A DNA stretch of 19,985 bases from Actinomycetes bacterium. GTDB lineage: Bacteria; Actinomycetota; Actinomycetes; Mycobacteriales; Micromonosporaceae. The notes under the pieces are model-generated. The model did not search any database. It saw only the letters and a program-made list of their open reading frames with translations, and was not told where the DNA came from. The stretch spans positions 1-19,985 of the forward strand of contig JAEZGP010000274.1 in the NCBI GenBank assembly GCA_023437285.1, written 5' to 3'. Position 1 is the stretch's first letter. Every line of letters starts with the position of its first letter. Of this stretch, positions 1-8,695 are shown one piece after another. A program made the translations under genes and the position numbers.

Positions 1-1342
1 GCTGTGGCCACCGCGCGCGGACCCGCTCCCGCCAGGGCGCGGGCACGTCGGCGACCAGCGTGCGTTCCGGGTCGCCGCCGACCGGCAGGGTGGCGTCGAT
101 GCCGAGCTTCGTGACGGTCCGCCCGACGGACGCCGGGTCCACCGGATTGGATTTCATCCCGGGCACCACGATCAGGTCCTCATGGGCCCGCATCCGGGTG
201 GCCACCGCCCACTCGACCTGGTCGCTGTCGGCCGGGTCGATGTCGTCGTCGACCACCACGACATGCTTGATCAGGTCCTGCGCGGCGAACGCGGCGAGCA
301 TGGCCAGCCGCGCCTCGCCAGGGTTGCGCTGCTGGATGGCGATGACGGCGTGGAAGCGGCAGCTGCCGCCCTCGGTGAGCACCACGCGCCGGGCACTGGG
401 CACCACCGCGCGCACCGAGGCCAGCAGGGTCGCCTCCCGGGCCACCGCGCCGGTGATGAGGTGCTCCGGGTGCCGGCCGCCCACGATCATCGACAGCCAC
501 GGCGCACGCCGGTGGGTGATCGCGGTGACCCGCAGCACCGGGTTGTCGCGCCGGGGCGCGTACAGGCCGGGAAACTCACCGAACGGTCCTTCCGGCGCGT
601 GTTCGCCGGGATACAGCTCGGCCTCGATGACCACTTCCGCGTCGGCCGGGACGAGGACGTCGACCGTACGCCCGCGGACCATCCGCAGCGGCCCGCCCAG
701 CATCGCGCCGGCCGCGTGCGACTCGTCGAACGGGACGAGCAGCTGGGAGGCGGCCATGACCGCCGGGTGGCAGCCGATGGCGACCGCCACCGGCATCGGC
801 CGGCCCAGGCTCCACCACTCGTTGAGGAACTGCCACGAGTGGGTGGGGGCGAAGTTGACGCCGAGGCGGTCCGGTCCCTGCACCTGGAGCCGGCAGATGG
901 CCAGGTTCTGCCGCTGCCCGTCCGGTGGGCCGCAGAAGACGACCCCGGCGGAGAGGTAGCGGCCGGCGTCGCGTTCGCTGATGGCCGGTATGGGCAGCAG
1001 GGCGGTCAGGTCGATGCCGTCGGTGACCACGACCTCCTGGCAGGGTGCGTCCGTCACCTCGACCGGCGGGACCCGACGTTCGATCGCGTCGATGATGGTG
1101 TCGGTCAGCCGGTCCGGCTCGACGTCCAGCACGCAGGCGAGCTTGTCCCTGGTGTTGAGCAGGTTGCCCACCAGCGACGCCTCGTACCCGCCGACGTTGG
1201 CGAAGCGGACCGCCGGGCCGTGGGACAGTTCCCACAGTACGGCGGCCGCCTCGTACTCCCAGCTGACCGGGTCGGTCAGGGTGATGGCCAGCCCGTGGCG
1301 TTCGAGCTTCGCGAACGCGCCGCGCAGGTCCTGCGCCGTCAC
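1..1342 (-). CDS. UbiD-family (prenyl-FMN) decarboxylase, 3' end cut by window edge
   Basis: Members of this family carry out reversible non-oxidative decarboxylation of aromatic or alpha,beta-unsaturated acids with prenylated FMN. About 447 codons are visible, close to the usual 440-500, so little is missing. The family's catalytic R...E...E set is present: Arg151 in ICRLQVQ, and Glu251 and Glu256 in EGPFGEF, with the expected five-residue spacing. A late KSNPVDPAS motif is also seen. Translation must start at the GTG at 1342, because the frame opens just after the stop of the upstream monooxygenase with a gap of only 4 nt. It is therefore the third gene of a reductase-monooxygenase-decarboxylase operon. 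No UbiX-type prenyltransferase is in the window, so the cofactor must come from elsewhere. The exact substrate is unknown. A carboxylated (hetero)aromatic made or used by the neighbouring hydroxylase is an inference. Confidence 0.9.
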   Translation of the reverse strand, partial: MTAQDLRGAFAKLERHGLAITLTDPVSWEYEAAAVLWELSHGPAVRFANVGGYEASLVGNLLNTRDKLACVLDVEPDRLTDTIIDAIERRVPPVEVTDAPCQEVVVTDGIDLTALLPIPAISERDAGRYLSAGVVFCGPPDGQRQNLAICRLQVQGPDRLGVNFAPTHSWQFLNEWWSLGRPMPVAVAIGCHPAVMAASQLLVPFDESHAAGAMLGGPLRMVRGRTVDVLVPADAEVVIEAELYPGEHAPEGPFGEFPGLYAPRRDNPVLRVTAITHRRAPWLSMIVGGRHPEHLITGAVAREATLLASVRAVVPSARRVVLTEGGSCRFHAVIAIQQRNPGEARLAMLAAFAAQDLIKHVVVVDDDIDPADSDQVEWAVATRMRAHEDLIVVPGMKSNPVDPASVGRTVTKLGIDATLPVGGDPERTLVADVPAPWRERVRARWPQ

Positions 1343-1346
1343 GTGC

Positions 1347-2846
1347 TCAGCTCCCCACCGCGACCCGGTCGTCGCGGGCCGCCTCACGCAGTCCGCCGAG
1401 GTCGTAGCTGGCGAGCATGGTGTCGACGAGTTCGCGGCCGGGGGTGAAGTCGTACGCGTCGTACATGCGGCTCTTCACCACGAACGGGGCGCCGGCGTAG
1501 AACATCTCGTACTGGTGGTGGCGGCTGGCGAACTCCGAGCCGACCATGTCCCACACGAGTTTGAGCAGCTTGACCCGTTCGGTGGCCGGGAAGCCCGGCG
1601 ACTGGATGAAGCGGTCGAGGTCGGCGGCGATGGCCGGGTTGGCGAAGTCGTTGGCCGAGGAGGGCAGCTGGATCAGCCCGCCGCCGCACAGGTCCCGGAT
1701 CATCACCAGCAGCTCCGAGTAGAGCTGCGGCTGCAGGGTCATGTTGGCGAAGCACTGCGCACGCCCGGGCCAGGCCACCCCGTGGGAGTCGACCTCGGCG
1801 TTCTGCTCCTGGGCCAGCACCAGGCCGGCGACGGTGGAGACCTTGGCGGCCATCTCGCCCAGCGCGCTGCGCACGGGCGGCAGTTTCACCGAGCTGTTCA
1901 TCTCGGCGACCCGGTGGGCCAGCCCGACGAGGAACTCCAGTTTGGTCCAGAACCGGATCTGGGCCTGGTTGTTGCCGAGCAGGTGGCCGGCGGTGGCGAA
2001 CCACTGCCGCTTGACGACGTCGATGTTGCGGTAGGCGAAGACGTTCTCCCACGGCACGAAGACGTCGTCGTAGACGAGCAGCGAGTCGGTCTCGTCGAAC
2101 CGCGCGCTGACCGGGTAGTCGAACAGGCTCGACGCGGCCCTGGCGTAGGAGCGGCGGGCGTACACCTTCACCCCGGGGGCGTTGAGAGGGACCATCGCGG
2201 CCAGGGCGTACGCCTCGTCGCCGGGGACCAGGGGTGCGATGTTGCTCAGGTACACGTAGTCGGAGATGGCGGTGCCGGTGCCGAGCATCTGCGCCCCGCG
2301 CACCACGACCCCGCCGTCGCGTTCGGCCACGACCCCGGCGTACAGGTCGGGTTCGGCCTGCTGGTGCGCCGGCTTGGAGCGGTCGATCTGCGGCGGCAGG
2401 ATCGTGTAGGTCAGGTACAGGTCCTCGTCGCGGGCCTTGGCGTGGAACCGCCGCACGTTCTCGGCGAAGTGTGCCCCGCCCTCGCCGAAGACGTGCGCGT
2501 GTCCGGCGAAGCCGGCGAGGAAGCCGGCGACGTGTTCCGGTCCACGCCCCATCAGCCCGTAGGTCTGCTCGGCCATCGCCTTGAGCCCGACGCGGCGGCG
2601 GGTCAGGTCGGCCGCCGACCGGGGAATGAGGTGGGCCAGGCTGACCGGCTCGCCGGTGTCGGGCGAGGCGAAGGTCAGCTTCTCCCGGTTGGCCGGGTCG
2701 TGCACGGTGTCGTAGAGCGCCGCGATCGACTGCACGGCGCCCTTGAACGCCGGGTGGCGGGTGATGTCGGTGACCAGCTCGCCGTCGATGTAGACCTGCC
2801 GGCCATCGCGGAGCCCTTCGATGTACTGCGCACCGTCGCGCGTCAT
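1347..2846 (-). CDS. HpaB/PvcC-type two-component flavin monooxygenase, oxygenase subunit
   Basis: This 499-residue protein belongs to the 4-hydroxyphenylacetate 3-monooxygenase family, which uses free reduced flavin from a partner reductase to hydroxylate phenols. The acyl-CoA-dehydrogenase-like fold is recognisable from RSAADLTRRR (76-85), GRGPEHVAGF (100-109), PPQIDRSKP (151-159) and the C-terminal FIQSPGFPATERVKLLKLVWDMVGSEFASRHHQYEMFYAG segment. The start is the ATG at 2846, which overlaps the reductase stop as ATGA and has AAAGG upstream. The reading frame stays open upstream only as a shadow of the reductase gene. Where 4HPA hydroxylases carry Tyr in the GRSPDY motif and His in the LTHT motif, this protein has His105 and Tyr147, so its substrate is probably not 4HPA. 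Family membership is sure; the substrate is not. Confidence 0.92.
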   Translation of the reverse strand: MTRDGAQYIEGLRDGRQVYIDGELVTDITRHPAFKGAVQSIAALYDTVHDPANREKLTFASPDTGEPVSLAHLIPRSAADLTRRRVGLKAMAEQTYGLMGRGPEHVAGFLAGFAGHAHVFGEGGAHFAENVRRFHAKARDEDLYLTYTILPPQIDRSKPAHQQAEPDLYAGVVAERDGGVVVRGAQMLGTGTAISDYVYLSNIAPLVPGDEAYALAAMVPLNAPGVKVYARRSYARAASSLFDYPVSARFDETDSLLVYDDVFVPWENVFAYRNIDVVKRQWFATAGHLLGNNQAQIRFWTKLEFLVGLAHRVAEMNSSVKLPPVRSALGEMAAKVSTVAGLVLAQEQNAEVDSHGVAWPGRAQCFANMTLQPQLYSELLVMIRDLCGGGLIQLPSSANDFANPAIAADLDRFIQSPGFPATERVKLLKLVWDMVGSEFASRHHQYEMFYAGAPFVVKSRMYDAYDFTPGRELVDTMLASYDLGGLREAARDDRVAVGS

Positions 2847-3454
2847 GACGCACTGCCTTTCGTCGCGCCCACCGGCTGGACCGGCTGCGCTGCTGTGCCA
2901 ACGGGTTCTGAAGTGGTGATGGCCGGGGCCGGTGGTGCCTGGAGCGCGCGGTAGGCGCCCTGGAAGTACAGGAGCGGATCGGCCGGGCCGGCGGCGCCGG
3001 CCGTCGCCTCGGCCAGCCCGATCCCCCGGACCCGGCCGACGACGATGTGGTGGCTGCCGGCCGGGAAGTGCCGGTAGATCTCGCAGTCGAAGAAGGCGAG
3101 GGAGTCGCGCACCGCCGGGGCCGTCCATTCGGGACGGTTGAGGAGCCACTCCGGGGGCAGCACCTTGGTGCCGCCCGGCCGGGAGCAGAGGTTGGAGATC
3201 TCCTCGGCGCCGGCGGCGAGGAGGTTGACCCCGAAGTACCCCGAGCGCAGCAGGCGCTCGTACGTGCGGGTCTCGCTGTGCAGGCAGATCAGCACGAGCC
3301 GCGGGTCCATGGAGACCGAACTGAACGCGGTCGCCGTCATGCCGATCGGCGACTGGTCGGCGGCATGGGCGGTGATGAGCGTGACGCCGCTGGCGTAGCG
3401 GCGCATCGCTTCTTTGAAACTGTCCGGCGTGTCGCCGGCTGACACCATCACCAC
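2843..3454 (-). CDS. HpaC-type flavin reductase
   Basis: This is a NAD(P)H:flavin oxidoreductase of the flavin-reductase-like domain family, of about 203 residues. It supplies reduced flavin to the monooxygenase encoded immediately downstream, with which it overlaps by ATGA. The typical opening FKEAMRRYASGVTLITA, the PIGMTATAFSSVSMDP segment and the LICLHSETRTYERLLRSGYFGVNLL core are all present. The C-terminal ~35 residues are Ala/Pro-rich and outside the domain. The start is uncertain: GTG 3454 has GGGAGG 8 nt upstream and is preferred. GTG 3478 and ATG 3472 lack a well-placed ribosome binding site, while GTG 3451 and ATG 3448 lie a little farther from GGGAGG. It is the first gene of the operon behind the AT-rich region at 3481-3528. 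Confidence 0.92.
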   Translation of the reverse strand: MVMVSAGDTPDSFKEAMRRYASGVTLITAHAADQSPIGMTATAFSSVSMDPRLVLICLHSETRTYERLLRSGYFGVNLLAAGAEEISNLCSRPGGTKVLPPEWLLNRPEWTAPAVRDSLAFFDCEIYRHFPAGSHHIVVGRVRGIGLAEATAGAAGPADPLLYFQGAYRALQAPPAPAITTSEPVGTAAQPVQPVGATKGSAS

Positions 3455-3480
3455 GGGGTCGTCCTCCCGCATCTCCACGA

Positions 3481-3528
3481 CTAGGTGTGATACAAGACTA
3501 GCTTACTTAAGTAATATATCAAGCCTAG
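3481..3528 (-). promoter_or_regulatory. AT-rich promoter/operator region of the flavin reductase-monooxygenase-decarboxylase operon
   Basis: This short gap is strikingly AT-rich against its surroundings. It holds a perfect 12-bp palindrome TTACTTAAGTAA (3503-3514) and three related half-sites: CTAGGTGTGATA on plus (3481-3492), and on minus CTAGGCTTGATA (3528-3517) and CTAGTCTTGTAT (3501-3490). The outer pair forms a 12-bp inverted repeat with two mismatches. Such arrays are typical of repressor or activator operators. No confident -35/-10 pair could be fixed; TTGATA (3522-3517) is one possible -35. The regulator that would bind is not identified. Confidence 0.6.
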
Positions 3529-3545
3529 CCGTGGAGATTCCGGGA

Positions 3546-5060
3546 TCAACTCCGGGCCGACCCGGCCACCGCAGCCGCCTCGGCGGCCGGAGCCGGCCCA
3601 GCGGTCGGGCGGGCGACGAAACGGCCCCGGGGCTCGCCGACGACGGCACCGTCACGCAACACCGCCTCGCCCCGCAGGAACACGTCGACCACCTTCGCGG
3701 TCAGCTCCATGCCCTCGAACGGGGTGTACTCCTGGCTTGACTCCGACTCCTCGGCCCGTACCGTCCAGGTCGCCGCCGGGTCGACCAGCACCAGGTCGGC
3801 GTCGTAGCCCTCGGCGATGGTCCCCTTGCGCAGCAGCCCGTAGCGCTGCGCCGGGTTCCACGACAACAGCCGCGCCATGTGCCCGTACGACATGCCCCGG
3901 CGGCTGCCCTCGGAGACCAGCCCCGGCAGCAGGTACTCGGTGCCGCCGAAGCCCGACTTGGCCAGGAACACGTCGTCGCGGTCGGCGCCGAACTTCTCCT
4001 CGTCGCGGCAGCACGCGTGGTCGCTGACCACCCAGTCCACCTCACCGGCCAGCACGTGCTCCCACAGCCGCTCCACGTCCTCGCGGGGCCGGATCGGCGG
4101 GTTCACCTTGGCGCCGACCCCCTTGTTCGTCTCGATGTCGGTGAGCAGGTGCCCGATCGTCACCTCCCGCCGGAAGTCGACGTGCGGGTAGGCGCGGGCC
4201 ATCGTCAGGGCCGACTCCATCGCCTTGGCCGACGACAGGTGCAGCAGGTTGATCGTCGGCAGGTCGGTCTCGTGCGCGAGGTACGACGCCACGGCCACGG
4301 CCAGCCCCTCCGAGTGCGGCGGACGCGAGGCGTGGTAGGCGGCCAGCCCGGTGAGCACGCCCTCGCCGCGGACCTGCTCGGTGTACGCGGCCATGATCTC
4401 GGCGGTCTCGCAGTGCAGGGAAAGCGTCACGTACGGGGCCAGGTCGGGGCGGGCCTGGCGCAGGCGCTGGATGGCGCGCATCACCCGCTCGAAGAACGCC
4501 ACGTCGTAGCGGTGCCCGGGCGGCGTCATCAGGAACGCGTTCTGGTCCTTCGAGCTGCCGTGCAGCCCGTGGCCGCCGTAGAACATGAACACCTTGAACG
4601 AGGCGACCCCCTGCTCGTCCACGATTGACTCGAGTTCGTCGAGGTGCTCGGGCAGGATCGGTGCGACGTGGAAGGTGTAGTCCACATAGGTGTTTCCGTC
4701 GACCAGCTCCCGGCACGCGGGCAGCACCTCACCGTACGGTCCGCTGCGGTTCAGGTAGAGCTGACCGGTACGCATGTAGCTGAGCCCGGTGGTGACCCCG
4801 CCCTGGGCCGCGGCCCGGCTCTCGGTGCGGGCGTCGACGTCGAGCGGGTTGTAGATGCCCCAGTGCTGGTGGGCGTCCACCACGCCGGGGAACGCGAGCA
4901 GCCCCCGGCCGTCGACGACCTCCGCGGCCAGGCCCGGGTCGATGTTCGGGGCGATCCGGGCGAAGGTCCCCGCGCGGATGGCGATGTCCAGCGCCTCGAC
5001 CTCGTCGCGGTCGGGCCGCACGACCCGCACGTTGGTAATGATCCGTTCGTACTCAGTCAT
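3546..5060 (-). CDS. Hydantoinase/dihydropyrimidinase-like cyclic amidohydrolase
   Basis: This 504-residue metal-dependent amidohydrolase has the cyclic-amidase fold, whose members open hydantoins, dihydropyrimidines, allantoin or related lactams and imides. The full binuclear metal site is visible: His64 and His66 in PGVVDAHQHWG, the lysine that is carboxylated in the family (Lys156 in ASFKVFMFYGG), His216 (SLHCE), His274 (LLHLSS) and Asp347 (VSDHACC). The loop that usually reads ETCPHYL/CPQYL is replaced by REVTIGHLL (298-306), followed by KVNPPIR. This marks a divergent subgroup, so none of the named substrates should be assumed. The last ~25 residues are an Ala/Pro-rich tail. ATG 5060 has GGAG 6 nt upstream and follows the PrpD-like gene by 13 bp. 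It is the last gene of the long operon. Confidence 0.92.
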   Translation of the reverse strand: MTEYERIITNVRVVRPDRDEVEALDIAIRAGTFARIAPNIDPGLAAEVVDGRGLLAFPGVVDAHQHWGIYNPLDVDARTESRAAAQGGVTTGLSYMRTGQLYLNRSGPYGEVLPACRELVDGNTYVDYTFHVAPILPEHLDELESIVDEQGVASFKVFMFYGGHGLHGSSKDQNAFLMTPPGHRYDVAFFERVMRAIQRLRQARPDLAPYVTLSLHCETAEIMAAYTEQVRGEGVLTGLAAYHASRPPHSEGLAVAVASYLAHETDLPTINLLHLSSAKAMESALTMARAYPHVDFRREVTIGHLLTDIETNKGVGAKVNPPIRPREDVERLWEHVLAGEVDWVVSDHACCRDEEKFGADRDDVFLAKSGFGGTEYLLPGLVSEGSRRGMSYGHMARLLSWNPAQRYGLLRKGTIAEGYDADLVLVDPAATWTVRAEESESSQEYTPFEGMELTAKVVDVFLRGEAVLRDGAVVGEPRGRFVARPTAGPAPAAEAAAVAGSARS

Positions 5061-5073
5061 CTCGTTCTCCAGC

Positions 5074-6492
5074 TCAGCTGTCGGAATCCGGGCCTGCCCC
5101 GGCCGCTGCCACCAGCCCGCTCAGGTCAGGCGCCCGGGGCAGGTCGAACACCTGCTCGGCGAGCCGATCGCAACCGGGCCCGCTCAGCTCATGCCGGGCG
5201 GCGTCGACCAGCTTGACGTGCAGTTCGGTGTCGTCGAGCGGGCGTTGCGGGCCGCCCCGGTTGGCCAGCACCCGCTCCTCAAGGCGCCGCCCGTCGTGGG
5301 TGCGCACCCGCAGGATCGCCGGGAACTGGTTGGGGAAGATCTCGTCGCAGACCGGATCCGACACGACGCTGATCCGGGCCATCAGTGCCCGCCGGTCGGG
5401 GTCGCGGGCCAGCTCGTCGGTGAAGTCACCAATGCCAAGACCCAGGCCGCCGCCGCCGTACAGTGCGGCCGCGACGGTGTACGGGCCGCTGAACTGTGCC
5501 TGGTACCCGGTCAGCGGGGCGCGCTTGTCGGCGATCGGTTCGCCGATGGTGCGCAACGGCGCGGCGGCCACGGCCAGCTCGGCCTCGGCCACGTCCTGCG
5601 GTCGCAGGCCGGCCGCCGCCATCGCCCGCGCCGCGTCGATGCCGGCGTGCGTGAAGTGGTTGGCCGGGTACGGCTTGAAGAAGATGCCCGGCACCGCCCA
5701 CCGCTCACCGAGCTCGCCGGTCAGCTCCCGCTCGTCGTACTGCCCGCTGAGGAACACCTGGTAGAAGCCGAACCGGCCCTCCAGCACCGTGGGCGGGCCG
5801 GTGATCCCGGCGGCGGCCAGTTGCGCGGCGCGGACCCCGGCGGCCGCGGCGGAGCCGCAGTGCATCCGTTTGACCGTGCCGCCGGTCCGGTTGCCCTCCA
5901 GCACACCGCCGGCGAAGCTCACCGAGATCGCCATCGCGTGGCCGACCTGCTCGGCGTCGAGGTTGAACAGCAACGCGGCGGCGGCCGCCGCGCCGACCGT
6001 GCCGCAGATCGACGTCGCGTGCTGGCCCCGCTCAAAGAAGAGCGAGGTGTTGGTCGCGGAGTCGTAGCCGGCCATGCCGAGCCGCACCACCACCTCGACG
6101 CCGGCCGCCGCCGCCCGGATGAGTTCCTCGCCGGAGCTGCCGGCGGCCTCCCCGGCGGCCAGCGCGGCCGGGACCACGCTGGCGCTGGGGTGCAGTACCG
6201 ACGGCAGGTGGGTGTCGTCGTAGTCGAGCGAGTGCGCCAGCACCCCGTTGGCGAACGCGGCCTGCGCCGCCGGTACCCGGTGCCCGGTACGGCCGATGAT
6301 CCCCGCGTCCGGCCGGCCGCCCTCGCCGGCGATCAGCGTGACGACGGCCTGGCTGGAGGGCAGCCGGTGCGCGCCGAGGGAGATCCCGAGGATGTCCAGG
6401 ACCCGTTGGCGCATGCTGCGGGAGACCTCGTCGGGTACCCCCTTGTCACGGCACTCAACGGCGAACTCGGCCAACTGTTGCAACGCGTTCAT
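5074..6492 (-). CDS. MmgE/PrpD family protein
   Basis: This 472-residue protein belongs to the family of 2-methylcitrate dehydratase, cis-aconitate decarboxylase and iminodisuccinate epimerase, which act on small tricarboxylates and dicarboxylates through proton abstraction. Family hallmarks are AHSLDYDDTH (86-95) followed by HPSASVVPAALA (101-112), KPYPANHFTHA (273-283), and the C-terminal SDPVCDEIFPNQFPA block. The start is the ATG at 6492 (MNALQQLAEF), with GGAG at the right distance. An open stretch of 35 codons upstream is low-complexity and noncoding in character. It sits between the CoA-transferase and the hydantoinase-like gene. A role in hydrating, dehydrating or epimerising a dicarboxylic ring-cleavage product is an inference. 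The paralogue families cannot be told apart from sequence alone. Confidence 0.9.
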   Translation of the reverse strand: MNALQQLAEFAVECRDKGVPDEVSRSMRQRVLDILGISLGAHRLPSSQAVVTLIAGEGGRPDAGIIGRTGHRVPAAQAAFANGVLAHSLDYDDTHLPSVLHPSASVVPAALAAGEAAGSSGEELIRAAAAGVEVVVRLGMAGYDSATNTSLFFERGQHATSICGTVGAAAAAALLFNLDAEQVGHAMAISVSFAGGVLEGNRTGGTVKRMHCGSAAAAGVRAAQLAAAGITGPPTVLEGRFGFYQVFLSGQYDERELTGELGERWAVPGIFFKPYPANHFTHAGIDAARAMAAAGLRPQDVAEAELAVAAAPLRTIGEPIADKRAPLTGYQAQFSGPYTVAAALYGGGGLGLGIGDFTDELARDPDRRALMARISVVSDPVCDEIFPNQFPAILRVRTHDGRRLEERVLANRGGPQRPLDDTELHVKLVDAARHELSGPGCDRLAEQVFDLPRAPDLSGLVAAAGAGPDSDS

Positions 6493-6521
6493 CAGCACTC
6501 CGTCTGGATCGGGGAAACACC

Positions 6522-6561
6522 GGGCGGTCGCAGCCGCCCTTGGGTCGGGACGGACCCGTCC
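6522..6561 (-). other. Two tandem hairpins between CoA-transferase and PrpD-like genes
   Basis: The 82-bp gap here contains a perfect GGGCGG/CCGCCC stem with a 6-nt loop (6522-6539). Next comes GGGTC/GACCC with a 6-nt loop (6542-6557), which competes with GGACG/CGTCC (6548-6552 with 6557-6561). There is no T-tract. In the transcript these could act as a partial terminator, an attenuator or an RNA-stability element that lowers or buffers expression of the last two genes. The structure is read by eye; its function is inferred. Confidence 0.4.
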
Positions 6562-6574
6562 GCGAGGTGCGCCG

Positions 6575-7780
<1,206 letters not shown>

Positions 7781-7845
7781 CTGATTCCTTTCCTCGGGTA
7801 CCCCGCCCGCGTCACCGATAGGTGCAGGGACCATCGGGGCAGTAC

Positions 7846-8649
7846 TCAAGAGGTGAGCAGCGCCAGTGGACGCACCGGGGAACCGGTGGCGCCCACGAGC
7901 TTGAGCGGGGCCAGCACGAACCCGAACTCGGCCGCACCCGTCTCGGCGAGCCGGCGCAGGTCCATCACCTCGATGATGTTGATGCCCGCCTCGACCAGCA
8001 GGATCCGGTGCACCGGCAGCGTGGCGTGCCCCGCACCGGGCGCGATCGCCTCGTACGCGATCGTCTCGGCGCCGGTGACCGCGACCTGGCGCTCGGCGAG
8101 CCACTCGGCGGCGGCCGGGCCAGGGCCGGGTGCCCCGCCCACCTGGCCGAGGAACCGGGCGGGGTCGGTGTAGTAGGTCGACCAGCCGCTGCGGATCAGC
8201 ACCGCGTCGCCGGCCTGGACCGTGACGCCGGCGCGTTCCTCAGCCGCCGCCAGGTCCCCGTCCGTGATCACGTAGTCGTCCGGCAGGACGTCGACGCCGT
8301 GCAGCGCGGCGATGTCCAGCAGCACTCCCCGGCAGGTCAGCGGCTCGAACGTGTCGACGCCGTGCACCGCGATGCCGGCGTGGCTGGTCACCTCGTCGGC
8401 CACCACACCCCCGTGCAGCCGGCCGTCCTGGGAGACGTGCGCCAGCGCGTCCAGGTGCGTACCGACGTGACCGCCCATCACGATGATCTCGTTAGCCGCC
8501 GACCCGCCGTCCGGACGCATCATGTCGCCGTGGCGGCGCATCAGGGCCAGTTGGAACGCCGGATGGTTCGGCGACACCGGGATGCCGCGGCGCAGCTCAT
8601 GGGCCAGGTCGACGACCTGGGTCTCCCGCAGCGCCTGCCAGAGTTTCAC
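7846..8649 (-). CDS. Cyclase-family (kynurenine formamidase-like) metal hydrolase
   Basis: This 267-residue protein has the fold of bacterial kynurenine formamidase and isatin hydrolase. The signature HxGTHxDxxxH is present as HVGTHLDALAH, with His61, His65, Asp67 and His71 as the expected metal ligands. It is followed by VLLDIAALHGVDVLPDDYVIT and GDAVLIRSGWSTYY, which are also typical. Family members hydrolyse formamides, imides or cyclic amides and lactones. The GTG at 8649 (VKLWQAL) is preferred because GAGGGTGGG precedes it and it avoids overlapping the ATPase gene. An ATG at 8724 would give 25 more residues without homology-like character. It lies between the ABC ATPase and CoA-transferase genes. 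The likely role is a C-N or C-O hydrolysis after ring opening. Confidence 0.9.
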   Translation of the reverse strand: MKLWQALRETQVVDLAHELRRGIPVSPNHPAFQLALMRRHGDMMRPDGGSAANEIIVMGGHVGTHLDALAHVSQDGRLHGGVVADEVTSHAGIAVHGVDTFEPLTCRGVLLDIAALHGVDVLPDDYVITDGDLAAAEERAGVTVQAGDAVLIRSGWSTYYTDPARFLGQVGGAPGPGPAAAEWLAERQVAVTGAETIAYEAIAPGAGHATLPVHRILLVEAGINIIEVMDLRRLAETGAAEFGFVLAPLKLVGATGSPVRPLALLTS

Positions 8650-8695
8650 TGTTTCCCACCCTCGGGTGTGCTGGTGGCCATGGTCCGGTGCCCGC

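Noticed and set aside
182..1447. Long plus-strand open frame opposite the UbiD gene
   Set aside because: It encodes a His/Gly/Asp/Val-rich low-complexity product, the mirror of GC-rich codons on the minus strand, where a full UbiD sequence is read.
981..2954. 657-codon plus-strand frame opposite the HpaB-type gene
   Set aside because: Antisense shadow: no recognisable domain, and the opposite strand has a complete monooxygenase with ribosome binding site.
2847..3149. N-terminal extension of the HpaB-type protein to 3149
   Set aside because: The extra 101 codons are Arg/Pro-rich and lie inside the flavin reductase gene; ATG 2846 has its own AAAGG.
7796..7803. GGGTACCC palindrome upstream of the CoA-transferase gene
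   Set aside because: Eight bases of palindrome are expected by chance at this GC content, and nothing around it repeats.
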